In this document: piece after piece, positions 46,913 to 56,500 of the stretch
How the letters are laid out: every line of letters starts with the position of its first letter
Position numbering within the stretch: position 1 is the stretch's first letter
DNA from: Eutreptiella sp. 'Long Island Sound 2002'
Lineage: Eukaryota; Euglenozoa; Euglenophyceae; Eutreptiales; Eutreptiaceae
Direction: 5' to 3'
DNA length: 64,000 nucleotides
NCBI GenBank assembly: GCA_964036045.1
Contig: OZ038392.1
Span: forward strand, 32,305,087 to 32,369,086
The notes under the pieces: model-generated
What the model saw: only the letters and a program-made list of their open reading frames with translations
Databases searched by the model: none
Told to the model about the DNA's origin: nothing
Made by a program: the position numbers and the translations under genes

Positions 46913-47027
46913 GCGAAAGAAGCCTCATGTCTACCATTCTGACCCTGAGCTTTCAGCTGATGCTCCATCTTCCCTCCGCCCCAGAATCCGCCTGTATGGT
47001 TCACCCCAGAAGCTTCCAATTCAGTAA
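46913..47027 (+). CDS. Candidate terminal exon, function unknown
   Basis: After the pyrimidine tract CTTGCCCCCCCACAG, the frame encodes RKKPHVYHSDPELSADAPSS and RPRIRLYGSPQKLPIQ to TAA at 47,025. The acceptor is good. The product is too short to classify. Confidence 0.3.
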
Positions 47028-47617
47028 TGTGCACTGGTGTCTTTGCATCATTTTACTGGTGCCCATTTTTTCAGTCCAGCTATAGAGGTTCTTGGGAGGG
47101 TTCTTCTGCGGTTTACATCCGAAGTCGAGCATGGCATGCATGGTGCGCTCTAGTGCCAATTCTCGCTCTATCACACACCACAAAATCTCTGTGGTACATT
47201 TCAAGTACGAAGTATGACTATGTTGTTCACTGTTTTCTGGTTGTCAATGCAAATTGCTGCAATCACTTGTGGTGATCATTGACGCGTGTCCATGCACGAA
47301 GCATTTGTACATGAGCAAACAGAACCTCATTTGTGTATGGCTTTCTCATTTTCAGTGCCCTGCCCCTGGACATGGACACGGGGAACCAACAACCAATCCA
47401 CAGTGATGCCTTTGTCCAGTTTTTTATGTGTGACCCCCCCCCCCCCCCCTGCAAAGGAGGAGATTGCTCATGATTCAGAAGTCAGCAATGGGCTCTTTTG
47501 AAATTTGGCAGCAGAAAAGTGGCTTTTTTTTTGCCACGATAGATTGCCGAAGAGCTCATCAGCACGGCCCCACTTCGAATTCTGAAAATACAAATGATCG
47601 AGGGAACGAGTGAGTGA

Positions 47618-47657
<40 letters not shown>

Positions 47658-48830
47658 CGGGACATGCTACTGTTTTTGCTCTGCTTTGCACCTGACGAGA
47701 TCTAGTACATCCAGACCAGTCTTCTCTGTGCTCTGTTTGTCACCGAAGTGTGTGTGTGTTACTGTCCGTTGAGTGATATCGAAGTGATATCGAAGTGTTG
47801 TCACCATTTTGGTCACATGTGCACCATTGATTGCATGCGTTATGGTACTGTGGATGCACTCCTTTACAGAAGTGCAGTGCCAATGCCCAGGAAGGGTTGT
47901 GTGTCTGTGCCGGGGTTCAATTTGTTACGTCAGCGTTAATCTGGTGTTGTGGGGCGTGGTGCTGTGCAGTGAGGTGCGGTGTGTTGTGGCAAATAGTGGC
48001 GTGGCGCATGCATTTCTGTGCATGGGTGGATGTAAGCTGCATTGCTTGGTGTCTACTGAACAGTGTCGCTTTAGGATAGCGGCTGTGTGTGGATGCTTTG
48101 GAGTGGACGCCTGGCTGTTGCCGTGGTGGTCTGGGCAGGATTCCTTGCGGCGTGTCAGGCATGGCCTGTATCATTCGCCGCCTGAGAGGCATTTTGCATG
48201 CACTGGGCTGTGAGGCACAGCAAATGGCCTCTCCTGGGATGCCCATTGGGTTCTGCCTTCCACGTTTGGGGGCAGGTTTGGGTGCAGGATTGGCAACTGT
48301 TGGTGTCACCAGGTTTTTGGGGATCCACCTTTCCTCTGGGATGTCCCGAGTAAAATTCAATTTGTGAGGTGGCACACACAGCTGTCAAGTGTGTCACGGC
48401 GGTCATGCGCATATTCAGTGGCACCACATTTGCACACGATGGTTCTGTACTGTTTACCGTGCGGAAAAGGGCGTTGTGCGAGCACAGGCTCCTTTGTAGA
48501 ATGGACATAGCGCACAACAGTGCCTTGAGGGAACATTTTCAGAGGCCTGAGGAGTGCAATGTGTCAGAACCAAGGAGGTCCACGTGAGCTCTAGGAACGA
48601 CGTCTCACAATTGTGCAGTCCTGTGCAATATGACACTGATGTGGTTTTTTTGGGAGCTAGTGGGCGACAGGGGTGGAATAGACAGTTGGGGGGGGTGGAC
48701 AAGGGAGGGGTGGGGGAGGTGTTTTGGTGTCGGAACACATATGCATCATGGCATGTGCCACATGAGGGACCGTGCTCCCATCATTGTGCCCACTGGGACG
48801 ACAATTTTCATATTCTGCAGAGTATATGGG
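47028..48830. other. Gene-poor stretch with homopolymer and microsatellite
   Basis: Contains C16 at 47,434-47,449 and the (GT)n tract at 47,609. A reverse-strand Pro/Lys-rich frame at 47,917-48,375 (NLVTPTVANPAPKPAPKRGR) opposes a Gly-rich forward frame at 48,089-48,367. I cannot decide whether either is real. Confidence 0.3.
47609..47656. repeat. (GAGT)n/(GT)n microsatellite
   Basis: GAGTGAGTGAGTGAG grades into about 17 GT dinucleotides. Confidence 0.95.
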
Positions 48831-49330
48831 GGTGCCTTAAGCGCAGTGCACGTGCAGTGCACGCGCAGTGCAACTATTTGGGCTTCTGGCCGTAGTAGAA
48901 ACCCATACTTTGTGGTACTTTGGGCATCCTTGTTGTTTGGTAGTAGGTTTTGATGCATTGGGGATCTGGCATTTTTGGATTTTCACCCTGTTTCACCCAT
49001 TTCTAATTTTTTGCACACATTTTTTCCCCATTTCCACCACATCTACTCTTTTTCTCGGTTGATTGATAGGGTGACACACTTCTAGGGTGCCTGCTACAGG
49101 ACATCATACTTCCCTCCTCATTTCTTAGGCCCATTTTCTCCATGGATCTCAATATCGGGGATAGGGGGGGAGCATCAGCGCGCCGGGCGCGCACCAGGCA
49201 TCTTTTTTGACCCGTGCCCCACCGGTGACCTTTTAGGGGGTGCACTAATCGCAGTGCGCGCGCAGTGCAACTTTTTGCACGTCTAGCCGTCCTAGGGGGC
49301 GCCTCAAGCGCAGTGCGCGCGCAGTGCTAG
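48831..49330. repeat. Cluster of GCGCAGTGC direct-repeat motifs, left flank of the DDE element
   Basis: The 20-mer GCGCAGTGCGCGCGCAGTGC occurs at about 49,308, with close variants at about 48,840 and 49,251. Each follows GGGGG(C/T)GC and is followed by a short A/T tail. The palindrome-like GCGCGCCGGGCGCGC is at about 49,178. CACCCTGTTTCACCCATTT...TTTCCACCACATCTACTC at 48,984-49,050 recurs at 59,160-59,215. Confidence 0.7.
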
Positions 49331-49388
49331 AGACCCATTTTTTGAGATGCTAGGGGCCCCTAGGGGCATCATGGTGACCTGTAGCGGA

Positions 49389-49483
49389 GGTTTTGAGTTC
49401 TGATTTTGTCCCCCTTTGTTGGGGACCCCCGAGAATGCAGGGTTGATGTAGCATTTCCGCCCTCTTTTGGGTCCCAACCTTCC
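49389..49483. repeat. Border-type minisatellite inside the DDE element
   Basis: TTTTGTCCCCCTTTGTTGGG, GACCCCCGAGAATGCAGGG, GTAGCATTTCCGCCCTCTTT. These words match the blocks that bound the 48-bp satellite arrays. Confidence 0.7.
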
Positions 49484-49961
49484 ATAAGAGGCATCCTTTG
49501 CGATGTCTTGTTTAATCCTAAATACGCCGGGTGCGTATACAAAGTTACGGTTGCCATTGACAGCTTGGGCAACATCGTTTGGATTTGTCCGTTCGCCCCG
49601 GGGACATCGGGGACATGGATGTTCTTATTTGGGATCGCGAGGGGCCCAAAAGGGTGAAGGGACATTATATGGATTATGAGATTGGCTCCATGGATGGTGC
49701 GTACAAGGGGCGCCTCCATGTGGCATGGCCATTTATGGGTCGAAAGACGTTGACCGAGCGGCAAAAGCAGTACAATGATGTTCATGGTTTCTATAGGGCA
49801 CACATTGAGCACTTGTTTGCACGCTTGTGGCACGGGGGCATCGTAAGGAACATATGGAGGGGATCCGGTACAGAGTTGCATGAGTACGTGCGTGTACTCT
49901 TGCATTTGCAGCAATTTTTGATTCGAAGACAGGTACGGTACCCTCCATATGGTCCGTAGGA
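49484..49961 (+). pseudogene. DDE_4-type transposase C-terminal half, frameshifted
   Basis: Two overlapping forward frames together give one coherent protein. The first reads NPKYAGCVYKVTVAIDSLGN and IVWICPFAPG. The second, after a switch at about 49,600-49,612, reads GDMDVLIWDREGPKR, GSMDGAYKGRLHV, WPFMGRKTLTERQKQYNDVH and FYRAHIEHLFARLWHG, then a basic tail and stop at 49,957-49,959. Order and motifs match the C-terminal half of DDE superfamily 4 (PIF/Harbinger-related) transposases: a D-gaY box, the N/H...R motif and the catalytic Glu in IEH. The N-terminal half with the first Asp is missing. The frameshift and truncation make it non-functional. GCGCAGTGC-motif repeats flank both sides. 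Confidence 0.7.
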
Positions 49962-50032
49962 ACACGTACTTGCACATGTACGGACTGCTCCTACACAGGA
50001 GGACAATGAGGACAAGGTCACCTAATTGTAAG

Positions 50033-50130
50033 GGCGTTTCTAAGGGGTGTGCTTGGGGGCTCTTCGGGGGGTACATAGTCTAAAAGTAGCGCGCAGTGCG
50101 CGTGCAGTGCAAAGACTCCCCCCTAGAACC
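50033..50130. repeat. Right-end repeat of the DDE element family, copy 1
   Basis: TTTCTAAGGGGTGTGC, GGGGCTCTTCGGGGGG, ATAGTCTAAAAGTAGCGCGC and AGTGCGCGTGCAGTGCAAAG recur with about 10 changes at 59,983-60,080. Confidence 0.8.
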
Positions 50131-50230
50131 TCGTGTTTGCCCCCCATTTATGGGCGGACAGTAGTTCACTTTCACTTACCGGTTGCTCTTCTGCAGCTTT
50201 GCGAATTCTTGTGTTTTGTGTTCTTGCACC

Positions 50231-51430
50231 ATGTTTACTTTCACTCTTTCCCCAGGCAAGGGCGCCACCGGCTCGACAAGGGGGGCAGACACTGCCACAG
50301 CCAACGAGCTGGCCTCCATGTCTCCGGAGGCAATGCGCAAACTCCTCATGCAGCAACAATCAGCGCTCGCATCCCTGCAGTCCAAAATAGACAAAATGTC
50401 CATTCAGGAGAAGGCTGGAGTACCAGACCTCACGTTGACAGCCATCAAGGAGGTGCTGGATAAACCCAAAATGGCGTCATGGATGCGCCGGTGTGGTGCG
50501 GCCGTACAGGATTATGTGGGGGCTGTGGAACGACCATTGGCGAGACCAACGGGCTAGCAAGGGGGTGGCTGTGACCATGGGGATCGCTTAGCGTATAAGG
50601 TTTGGACAGTGCTGGTGGAGTCTCAGAGGGCAATTTCTGAGAAATTCGCTGACCCCGCCGCATTGTTGTCGTCGCAAGCAAAGAACCCGCTCGACTCCTT
50701 CTCGTGGATTGAAGCACGCCAAAGGGGAGGTGACGGCTTCACCTTTGAGGGCATAAAGTGCGCGACGAGGGGCGGGGTCCTCCATTGGAGGACGGCGAAG
50801 GGACGCTGGGTCCTCGAAACCGCTGTCGCCTCCCAACCTTGTCGCCGATGTCAAGAATTGGGCGTTCACGAGGACCAACTGAAGCACTGGCACTTCCAGT
50901 GCCCCAACTGGTCCTGATGTGCGACTACGGGGACCTGGGGATGGGCTCCTGGTCCCCCTACGGTGCAGCTAGCCACGGCGTTTGAACACCAGAGTGTGCT
51001 GGCCCGCTCGGACCCAGTGGGCCGGTTCCGAATAGCGGCTCTTGCATGGTCCACAGCCCGTGCTGGCGTTCACCCGAGAGACCCGGCGATGGTCGCCATG
51101 CGGAGTTGGGCCAGACGAACTACGCAGCGGAACCGGGGGGCTCTATTCTAGCTGGCCGATTTCGAGGAAGGCTGCGCAGTGCCTACTGGGGCAGCTACGT
51201 GTTTGTCCCAATTTCTGGTTGTCAAGGTGGCCGACGGGGCGGCAAGGTCCTCGCTACGGAACATCACGTCCGCGGTGTGTGGGGCTGAAGACCTCGGGCT
51301 ATTGCCACCGACAATGCACCCATGGCCCCTTTGCACCGGAGATTATCAAAAGGTGGGCAACCCTCAGGGTCGCAACCGTATTTCAGCCCCCAGGCTATGG
51401 GGTACCATAGTTACGCAGCCCTGGAAGTAA
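50231..51430 (+). pseudogene. Gag-like ORF 1 of a YR-type retroelement, with three in-frame stops
   Basis: A single frame runs from ATG at 50,231 to TAA at 51,428-51,430, interrupted by TAG (50,555), TGA (50,915) and TAG (51,149). The N-terminal part has a short heptad-like helix (AMRKLLMQQQSALASLQSKI). After the first stop the frame continues (SQRAISEKFADPAALLSSQA, then a Trp/Arg-rich segment) and ends in CRRCQELGVHEDQLKHWHFQC before the TGA. That C-x2-C...H...HW-F..C pattern resembles a Gag-type zinc knuckle and parallels the C-terminus of ORF 2 at 51,554. A pyrimidine tract and CCCCAG at about 50,257 could be a 3' splice site, so the ATG is uncertain. I infer a decayed capsid-like protein. 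No homology search was possible. Confidence 0.5.
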
Positions 51431-51553
51431 AGTAGGTTCAGCACATACGGCATCCCCTGCACCCCCCCCCCCCCCTCACTCACTCATCACTCTCTCCATC
51501 TCTCCGATAGTCTCCTTTTTCATGAAGGCAGTCAGGCCCCCCCGCACAGGCAC

Positions 51554-52987
51554 ATGGACGAATTCGATGGGGACGGAGCCTGGGCCTGGGAGCGACTGCT
51601 GGCTCACGACGAGTCCGTGCTTGACGCGGCATGGGCTGAGCTGATGCAGCAGCACTGGCGGGCGACAGAGGTCCCGCTGGAGCGGCGCGGCACCGTACTA
51701 GACATGGGGATCAACAGCTGGGTGCGGACGGCGCGCCTCAACACGTCCAAGCTGGCGGTCATATTCAACCGTGGACTGGGAGTATGCCTGGTATGCAAAA
51801 ACTTCCTGGCCTACAGAGACGCCTTCCTGTACGGCCTGGGGCTCGCATGGGGCATCGAGGTCCCCAACGTCGAGCTTTTGCAGCCCCAGTCGGAGGCGGC
51901 CTTCGACCTCTGCGCGTCCCTGCAGGAACTCGAGCGCCGAGCAGGACAAGGAGCGCACGGCGCCGGTGGCGACAACAGCTGCGGCGCGGCGGAACCATCG
52001 GGCACGCAGCCGGCGTGTAGCCCGGGAGACAATGATGGGCACAGCGACAGGGCGAGCGACAAGGTCAAGTGGAACGTCCTGACGGCGTCGGCGGCCCGCA
52101 GCATGAGGCGGCGGCCGGGGGCCACAAGGTGGACTATCAAATTATGCAGAGCGCTGGAGCAGGAGCTAAAAGGACACACGGCGGAAGGCGAGGCGGGACC
52201 CAGCACCTTGGCGCGAAAGGTTTGGAAAATCGTGCTGGACTGCGACGTGACCGGGGCTGACGGGCTGAAGGACAGGGCCCGGGAGCGGCGGAGGAAGGAG
52301 CGGAAGAGAGAGAAACGACAACGTCGGAAGGAACGCAAACGGCGCGGAAAGAGTAAGCGACGTGACTCCAGCTCCGACGACAGCGGCTCGTCGACCTCCA
52401 GCGGCACCAGCAGCAGCAGTTCGGGCTCCCCGTCATCCTCGTCGGGGAGATCATCACGAACGCGAAAGAAGCGCACAAAGAGCACCGCGCGCCGGGCAGG
52501 AAACGACATCGCGGGGCGCAAAGAAGGAGAAATCTGGAGGGGCACGGGATCAGCCGCCAACACCGAGTTCACCCTGCTGGGCGGCCGCCGGCACTTCAAA
52601 AGCAAGCGCTCAGGGGCCTGGGAAGACTGCACGGACCCGCCAAAGTCCAAATGCCAGGACTGCAGCCAGGCACACTGGTACTTCGACAGGGACGAGTGGG
52701 GCTGCGCCAAAGGCAAGGGCACCAAGTGACAGCAGGAGCGTAAGCTGCCCGTGGCGGAGGCCGTCGAACGCCTCGGGCAGGCAGTGCGGGACGGCTGGGG
52801 CGCCGGGTACGACGCCAGTGTCGTGCGAGGTCTCAGCAAATCCGCGCTGGACGGGTACCTTGGGGGCCTTGCGAAACTTTGAAGGCGCGAGCGCATGCAG
52901 CCGGGATGCGACAGGAGGCGCGTGCTGGAGGACGAGCTCGGCGACATCGCTGCCCAGGACGTGGGGGAGGGCAACATCACTAGTTGA
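51554..52987 (+). pseudogene. Gag-like ORF 2 with basic, Ser-rich and Cys/His regions; readthrough past two in-frame TGA
   Basis: Starts at ATG 51,554 after a C-rich pyrimidine tract. The first 391 codons end at TGA (52,727). Order: an N-terminal mixed alpha-helical region (about 1-220), a highly basic stretch of Arg/Lys/Glu (about 240-275), a Ser/Asp-rich linker (about 275-310), and a C-terminal Cys/His motif with C367, C370, H374-W375 and C384. The same frame continues past this TGA with protein-like sequence (KLPVAEAVERLGQAVRDGWG), through a second TGA (52,880), to a third at 52,985. Both internal stops could be CGA-to-TGA changes. The motif layout fits a retroelement Gag, and the two recombinases downstream support this. 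No protease or reverse transcriptase was found next to it. Confidence 0.55.
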
Positions 52988-53041
52988 ACCTCGTTTCAAC
53001 TTTTGTTTGCGCTTCCTTTCTTAGGCAGTTTTTCTGTCTTT
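52978..53041. repeat. Split direct repeat A1
   Basis: 64 bp beginning CACTAGTTGAACC and ending TTTCTGTCTTT. Repeated at 54,758-54,821 with no difference seen. It overlaps the third stop codon of Gag-like ORF 2. Confidence 0.9.
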
Positions 53042-54716
53042 AATTTGTAGGGGGGGGGGGGGGGGGTAGTGTTCTGCCCTCTCCCCATGGGCCCGAGGGC
53101 CGGTGCCGGCGGGTCAGCATGCTGAGGCGACAAGCGGGTGCTGCGGCTCCTTTTTGGACCGCATGAAGCAGATCGCGGGGGTTGAGAAGGGGCTGGTTGA
53201 CCGCGGCCTGGCCACCGTCGAGAGTGCGGTGCTCGTGGGCCTGACCCCCGCCATCGCCGAGGTCAAGGCCCTGGCGGACGCGGGGCGGGGCCCGGCGCTG
53301 CTGCCGGCGGTCGTGCACAATGTCGAGTGCGCTGTGGACATGGTTCTGCGGCTCAAGCCGCTCCTCCGAGGTCACCACGCTGGTCGCAGACATTGTGGCA
53401 GTCCTGCAGCTCACGGCCAACGGCACGACGGAGGTTGTGGCGCAGTCGGTGGCGGCCTTCAAGACGGAGGTGGACACGCACGCCCATGCTTTCTCGACAA
53501 CGGACCTGCAGGAGCTCAACAACGGGCTCGACGCTGCGGTGCAGTGCGTGCAGTGCGGCCTGCTTGCGTCGCTGCAGAGGGCCCCTGCGCTGGAGGAGTT
53601 TGCGCACGACGGTTTGACGCTGCGCTCAGTCGGGTCCTTCACCACCGCCGCCGGGGCAGTGACACTGGCAGCACCAGCACCCGCGGTGGCAGCTCTGCAG
53701 CAGCGGCGGCAACAGTGGTGTTGCCTCTCTATCGCCGTCACCATGTGCAGTGGTAGGAGCATCAACACCCGATGTTGGCGGCAGCGGGACCAGCAGCGGT
53801 GAAACTGGCACCAGCAACACCAGCAGCTCTGGCAGCCGCGGCAGCAGCAGTGGTTTTCCCTTTGTATTGCCATCACAATCTGCAGGTATTGAGCCATCAG
53901 ACTCTGGCATTGGCGGCAGTCGGACCAGCAGCGGTGACGCTGGCGGCAGCAGCAGCGGCACCAGCAGTTCTCGCGGTGGCAACAGCGGTGTGGTTGCCTT
54001 TATGTCGCCACATCACCTGCAGGCGTGGAACTTCGAGCACTGGCATTGGCAACAGCGGGAACATGAGCAGCGGCACTGGCAGCGACAGCGCTGAAGGACT
54101 GGCGCAGATGTTGCTCGCCGCCGCCCTCTCGATGCGCGACGCGATCCACACGCCCTCTAAAGTCGTGGATGCCTCGAGCACTGGCGTTGATAGCAACGGG
54201 ACCAACAGCAATGACCGTCGCGGCACCAGCACCGCCAACGTAAGCACTTTGTTGAGCCAAAGCCCCATCTGGCTACCTGCAGTGTTGGCCCTAAGGCCGG
54301 TGTTATGGATCTTGGTTCGTTGCTGAGTTGCTGAGTGAGCCTCGGCTTGGCCGAGTTGCGCCCGGCGCCGTGGCCGTTTGGCTGCAGAGCAGCCGGGCGC
54401 CCACCTGCAGCCCTACTCGGCGCTGACGGATCCGATGCTGTTGCCGCTGTGTCGCCATCACCGTGGGTCGGTCCGGGAGCATACAGCCCGTATCGCCCGT
54501 CGCTTTGGCTGTCTTGACTTGCGGTGCCGGCCCTAAGGCCCATGGGGAGTTTTATGGGTTGGGGGGGGGGGTTTAGGAATCAGAGGGGTTTTAGGACTCA
54601 GTTTCAACCCTTCAGGTTCCCCAGCGGCGCTATGCCCAGCGGGTTCCTGATGGCACCAGTGCGTGGCTAGGGCTGGGGGGGGGGGGGGCAGGGAGGGTTG
54701 CGGCGGAGAATGAATA
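53042..54716 (+). pseudogene. Unidentified frameshifted ORF region between split repeats
   Basis: After G17 at 53,050-53,066, a frame with Met at 53,163 reads MKQIAGVEKGLVDRGLATVE and an Ala/Val-rich helix to about 53,365. The coherent reading then moves to another frame (SEVTTLVADIVAVLQLTANG, then TTDLQELNNGLDAAVQCVQC), to about 53,700. It looks like one helical protein broken by a frameshift. From 53,680 to 54,250 the sequence is dominated by GCAGC/CCAGCA/GGCA words, giving Ser/Gly/Thr-rich frames in all phases. No reverse transcriptase or RNase H motif was seen. G11 and G14 runs are at 54,561 and 54,675. Confidence 0.3.
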
Positions 54717-54759
54717 CCCAAGTTCTGTGCAGTGTTCTTGTGCTCCGCCTTTGCAAACA
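54717..54759. repeat. Split direct repeat B1
   Basis: 43 bp, CCCAAGTTCTGTGCAG... to TTTGCAAACA, repeated without visible difference at 55,181-55,223. It abuts A2 directly, with a 2-bp overlap (CA). Confidence 0.9.
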
Positions 54760-54821
54760 CTAGTTGAACCTCGTTTCAACTTTTGTTTGCGCTTCCTTTC
54801 TTAGGCAGTTTTTCTGTCTTT
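54758..54821. repeat. Split direct repeat A2
   Basis: Second copy of A1, joined head-to-tail to B1. The order A1-B1A2-B2 is that of Ngaro/PAT-like YR retrotransposons. Confidence 0.9.
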
Positions 54822-55168
54822 TCCCGCCCACCCACCCACGGCGGCCGCACCGCTTCTGGGCTCGGCCGTCCGCCCACCGGACCCCAACCGTGTCTCGTTT
54901 TGTTTGGGGGGGTTGCATGCTGCACCCCGCCCTTTATTGGGTACCATGGTTGCGTGTGGTTGGGTCCAGCATGATCACCGTCTCAGGTGGCGGCAGTCTG
55001 ACATGTTGAGGGGGTGACTTTTTCGTTCCCAGGTACTTGTGTAGTGTCAGTCTCGTCCGTTGACCGCTGTGCGCTGGGACTGCGTCCGCTTTATATGCGG
55101 GCAGCCATGGCTCTCTTGGAGGGCAGGGTCAGCATTCTATCCCCGGCATCGCCGGTCTTGGTGATACA

Positions 55169-56371
55169 TTGTACTGCTGCCCCAAGTTCTGTGCAGTGTT
55201 CTTGTGCTCCGCCTTTGCAAACAAAAAGCTGCTCTCAGGGGTACGACTACTCGAGAAGCTCGGATGGATCAAAAGCACAGTGCGGCCCGGAGACTGGTAC
55301 CTCGTCCTAGGGGTGGAGAAAGAGAGAGAGCGGCAGGGGAAGGGCGCGGTCAAGGAGTGGGCCAGCATGGAAGCGCTGCGGTACATGGCGGGCGTCGTGC
55401 ACACCAAGGCAGAGTGGGAAATCCTGGCGCTGGCCGCACTGTCCTGTGCACACTGCCTCAGGGCGAGCGAAGCGATCACGGCCCGCGCCGAGGGCAGCGA
55501 GCTGGTGTTCCGGGGGACCAAGTCCCGCAGCGGCGAGCAGCGGCAGGAGATGGGACAGTGGACGGCAAAGTGGGCCGCATTCCTGGCGCGGCTCAGGGCA
55601 AGCCATGGGTACCACCCCGATGTCCCTACGTGGTTCCAGGGGACGGACGGGCTACACAGGGGACTGCATAGCATTCTGGACCGGCCCGGTGGGTCCTTCA
55701 AGTATCTGCGCTGGCACTCGTTCCGGAGGTTCGGGGCAGCCCAGCTCCACGGCCTCGGGCTCCCAGTGCGGTTCATCATGCTCTGGGGGGGGGGGGGGTG
55801 GAAGTCGGCAACAGTGGCGGAGATATACTACAAGGCCCCGCCGCGATGGCAGTTCGAGCGAGGGGGACCCATCCCCCTGCCTGAGTACGGGACAAGCGCA
55901 ACGACGGCGCGGATGCAGCCTGGAACGACGCTGGGGATGTGGCCAAGCTGGATCAGGAGTGAGCTCAAAATCCCCCATGTCCGACTTGCTCGGGCAGAGC
56001 CGAGTCCGGAGGGCGGTACTGCCCCGGTGCAAAAGCGATCACGCACGGAGTCGCCAAAGAGAGACGTCGTCGAGATCGAGGACTCGCCGGAGCGGCCACC
56101 GCCCAAGACCATCAAACACCAGAGGGGGGCAACGCTAGGGGCACGGAGGAGACTGCCGGCGGACGGCGGGAGCGCAGGCAAGCCGGACGGAGAAGCGGCA
56201 GTCGGTGCGCCAGCATCACGGGGACGCGGGGGAGGTGACGCTCGAGGACGAGCGCCTGGCGCGTGCAATCAGCGAGCTGCCGGGAGTGAAGCGAGGCCGC
56301 AGGGACATGGTCCACAAGGGCGTCTAGGAGCTGATCATGGCGGCGGCGCAGCTCAGGCTAGGTCACGGTGA
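55169..56371 (+). CDS. Tyrosine recombinase 1 of a DIRS/Ngaro-like retroelement
   Basis: Frame of 400 codons ending TGA. The first in-frame ATG is near codon 67, so an upstream part is missing or spliced. The catalytic set is visible. Box I Arg is in HCLRASEA (R98, codon 55,460), preceded by TKAEWEILALAALS. A candidate Lys is in FRGTKSR (K118). The H-x-x-R box is RWHSFRRFG (H183, R186, 55,715-55,726). W211 stands in the His/Trp position and the nucleophile Tyr is Y220 (55,826) in WKSATVAEIYY, with the family's nine-residue spacing. This is a DNA strand-exchange enzyme that would integrate a circular cDNA. After about residue 290 the protein is basic and low-complexity and likely out of frame. 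Its first 18 codons lie in repeat B2. A G14 run (55,785-55,798) lies inside the gene. RT was not found nearby. Confidence 0.75.
   Translation: MYCCPKFCAVFLCSAFANKKLLSGVRLLEKLGWIKSTVRPGDWYLVLGVEKERERQGKGAVKEWASMEALRYMAGVVHTKAEWEILALAALSCAHCLRASEAITARAEGSELVFRGTKSRSGEQRQEMGQWTAKWAAFLARLRASHGYHPDVPTWFQGTDGLHRGLHSILDRPGGSFKYLRWHSFRRFGAAQLHGLGLPVRFIMLWGGGGWKSATVAEIYYKAPPRWQFERGGPIPLPEYGTSATTARMQPGTTLGMWPSWIRSELKIPHVRLARAEPSPEGGTAPVQKRSRTESPKRDVVEIEDSPERPPPKTIKHQRGATLGARRRLPADGGSAGKPDGEAAVGAPASRGRGGGDARGRAPGACNQRAAGSEARPQGHGPQGRLGADHGGGAAQARSR
55181..55223. repeat. Split direct repeat B2
   Basis: Second copy of B1 (54,717-54,759). It is in the reading frame of tyrosine recombinase 1. Confidence 0.9.
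55785..55798. repeat. G14 homopolymer inside the recombinase gene
   Basis: TGG, four GGG codons and TGG span the run, giving W-GGGG-W immediately before the catalytic Tyr box. A gain or loss of one base would remove the Tyr from the frame. Confidence 0.95.
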
Positions 56372-56500
56372 CGCCACTGCAAAGCTGCGGGTCGCGCTGC
56401 ACGGGGTGCTGGACAATGGGCTGGACGGCGAGGAGGACGGATATTACTCATCGGAGGACGAAGACGAGATCGATCAGGAGACCTGTATCGGGCAGCGTCA
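56180..56500 (+). pseudogene. Frame-shifted C-terminal acidic region after recombinase 1
   Basis: A different frame from recombinase 1 looks more protein-like here: GEVTLEDERLARAISELPGV, a TAG at about 56,325, then IMAAAQLRLGHGDATAKLRV and an acidic tail (YYSSEDEDEID). It probably represents the original tail of recombinase 1 or the start of recombinase 2 after a frameshift at about 56,180. Confidence 0.35.

Noticed and set aside
51811-52980. 389-codon reverse-strand ORF opposite Gag-like ORF 2
   Set aside because: It is a Ser/Pro/Leu-rich antisense shadow of a G/C-rich gene. The forward frame has a coherent basic region and a Cys/His motif.
53686-54326. Ser/Gly- and Ala-rich ORFs in all frames
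   Set aside because: GCAGC/CAGCA-type repeats give similar low-complexity proteins in every frame.
53042-54716. Reverse transcriptase / RNase H expected between split repeats
   Set aside because: No YxDD-like or RNase H-like motif was found in the frames I read. Absence from this window does not exclude it in full-length copies.
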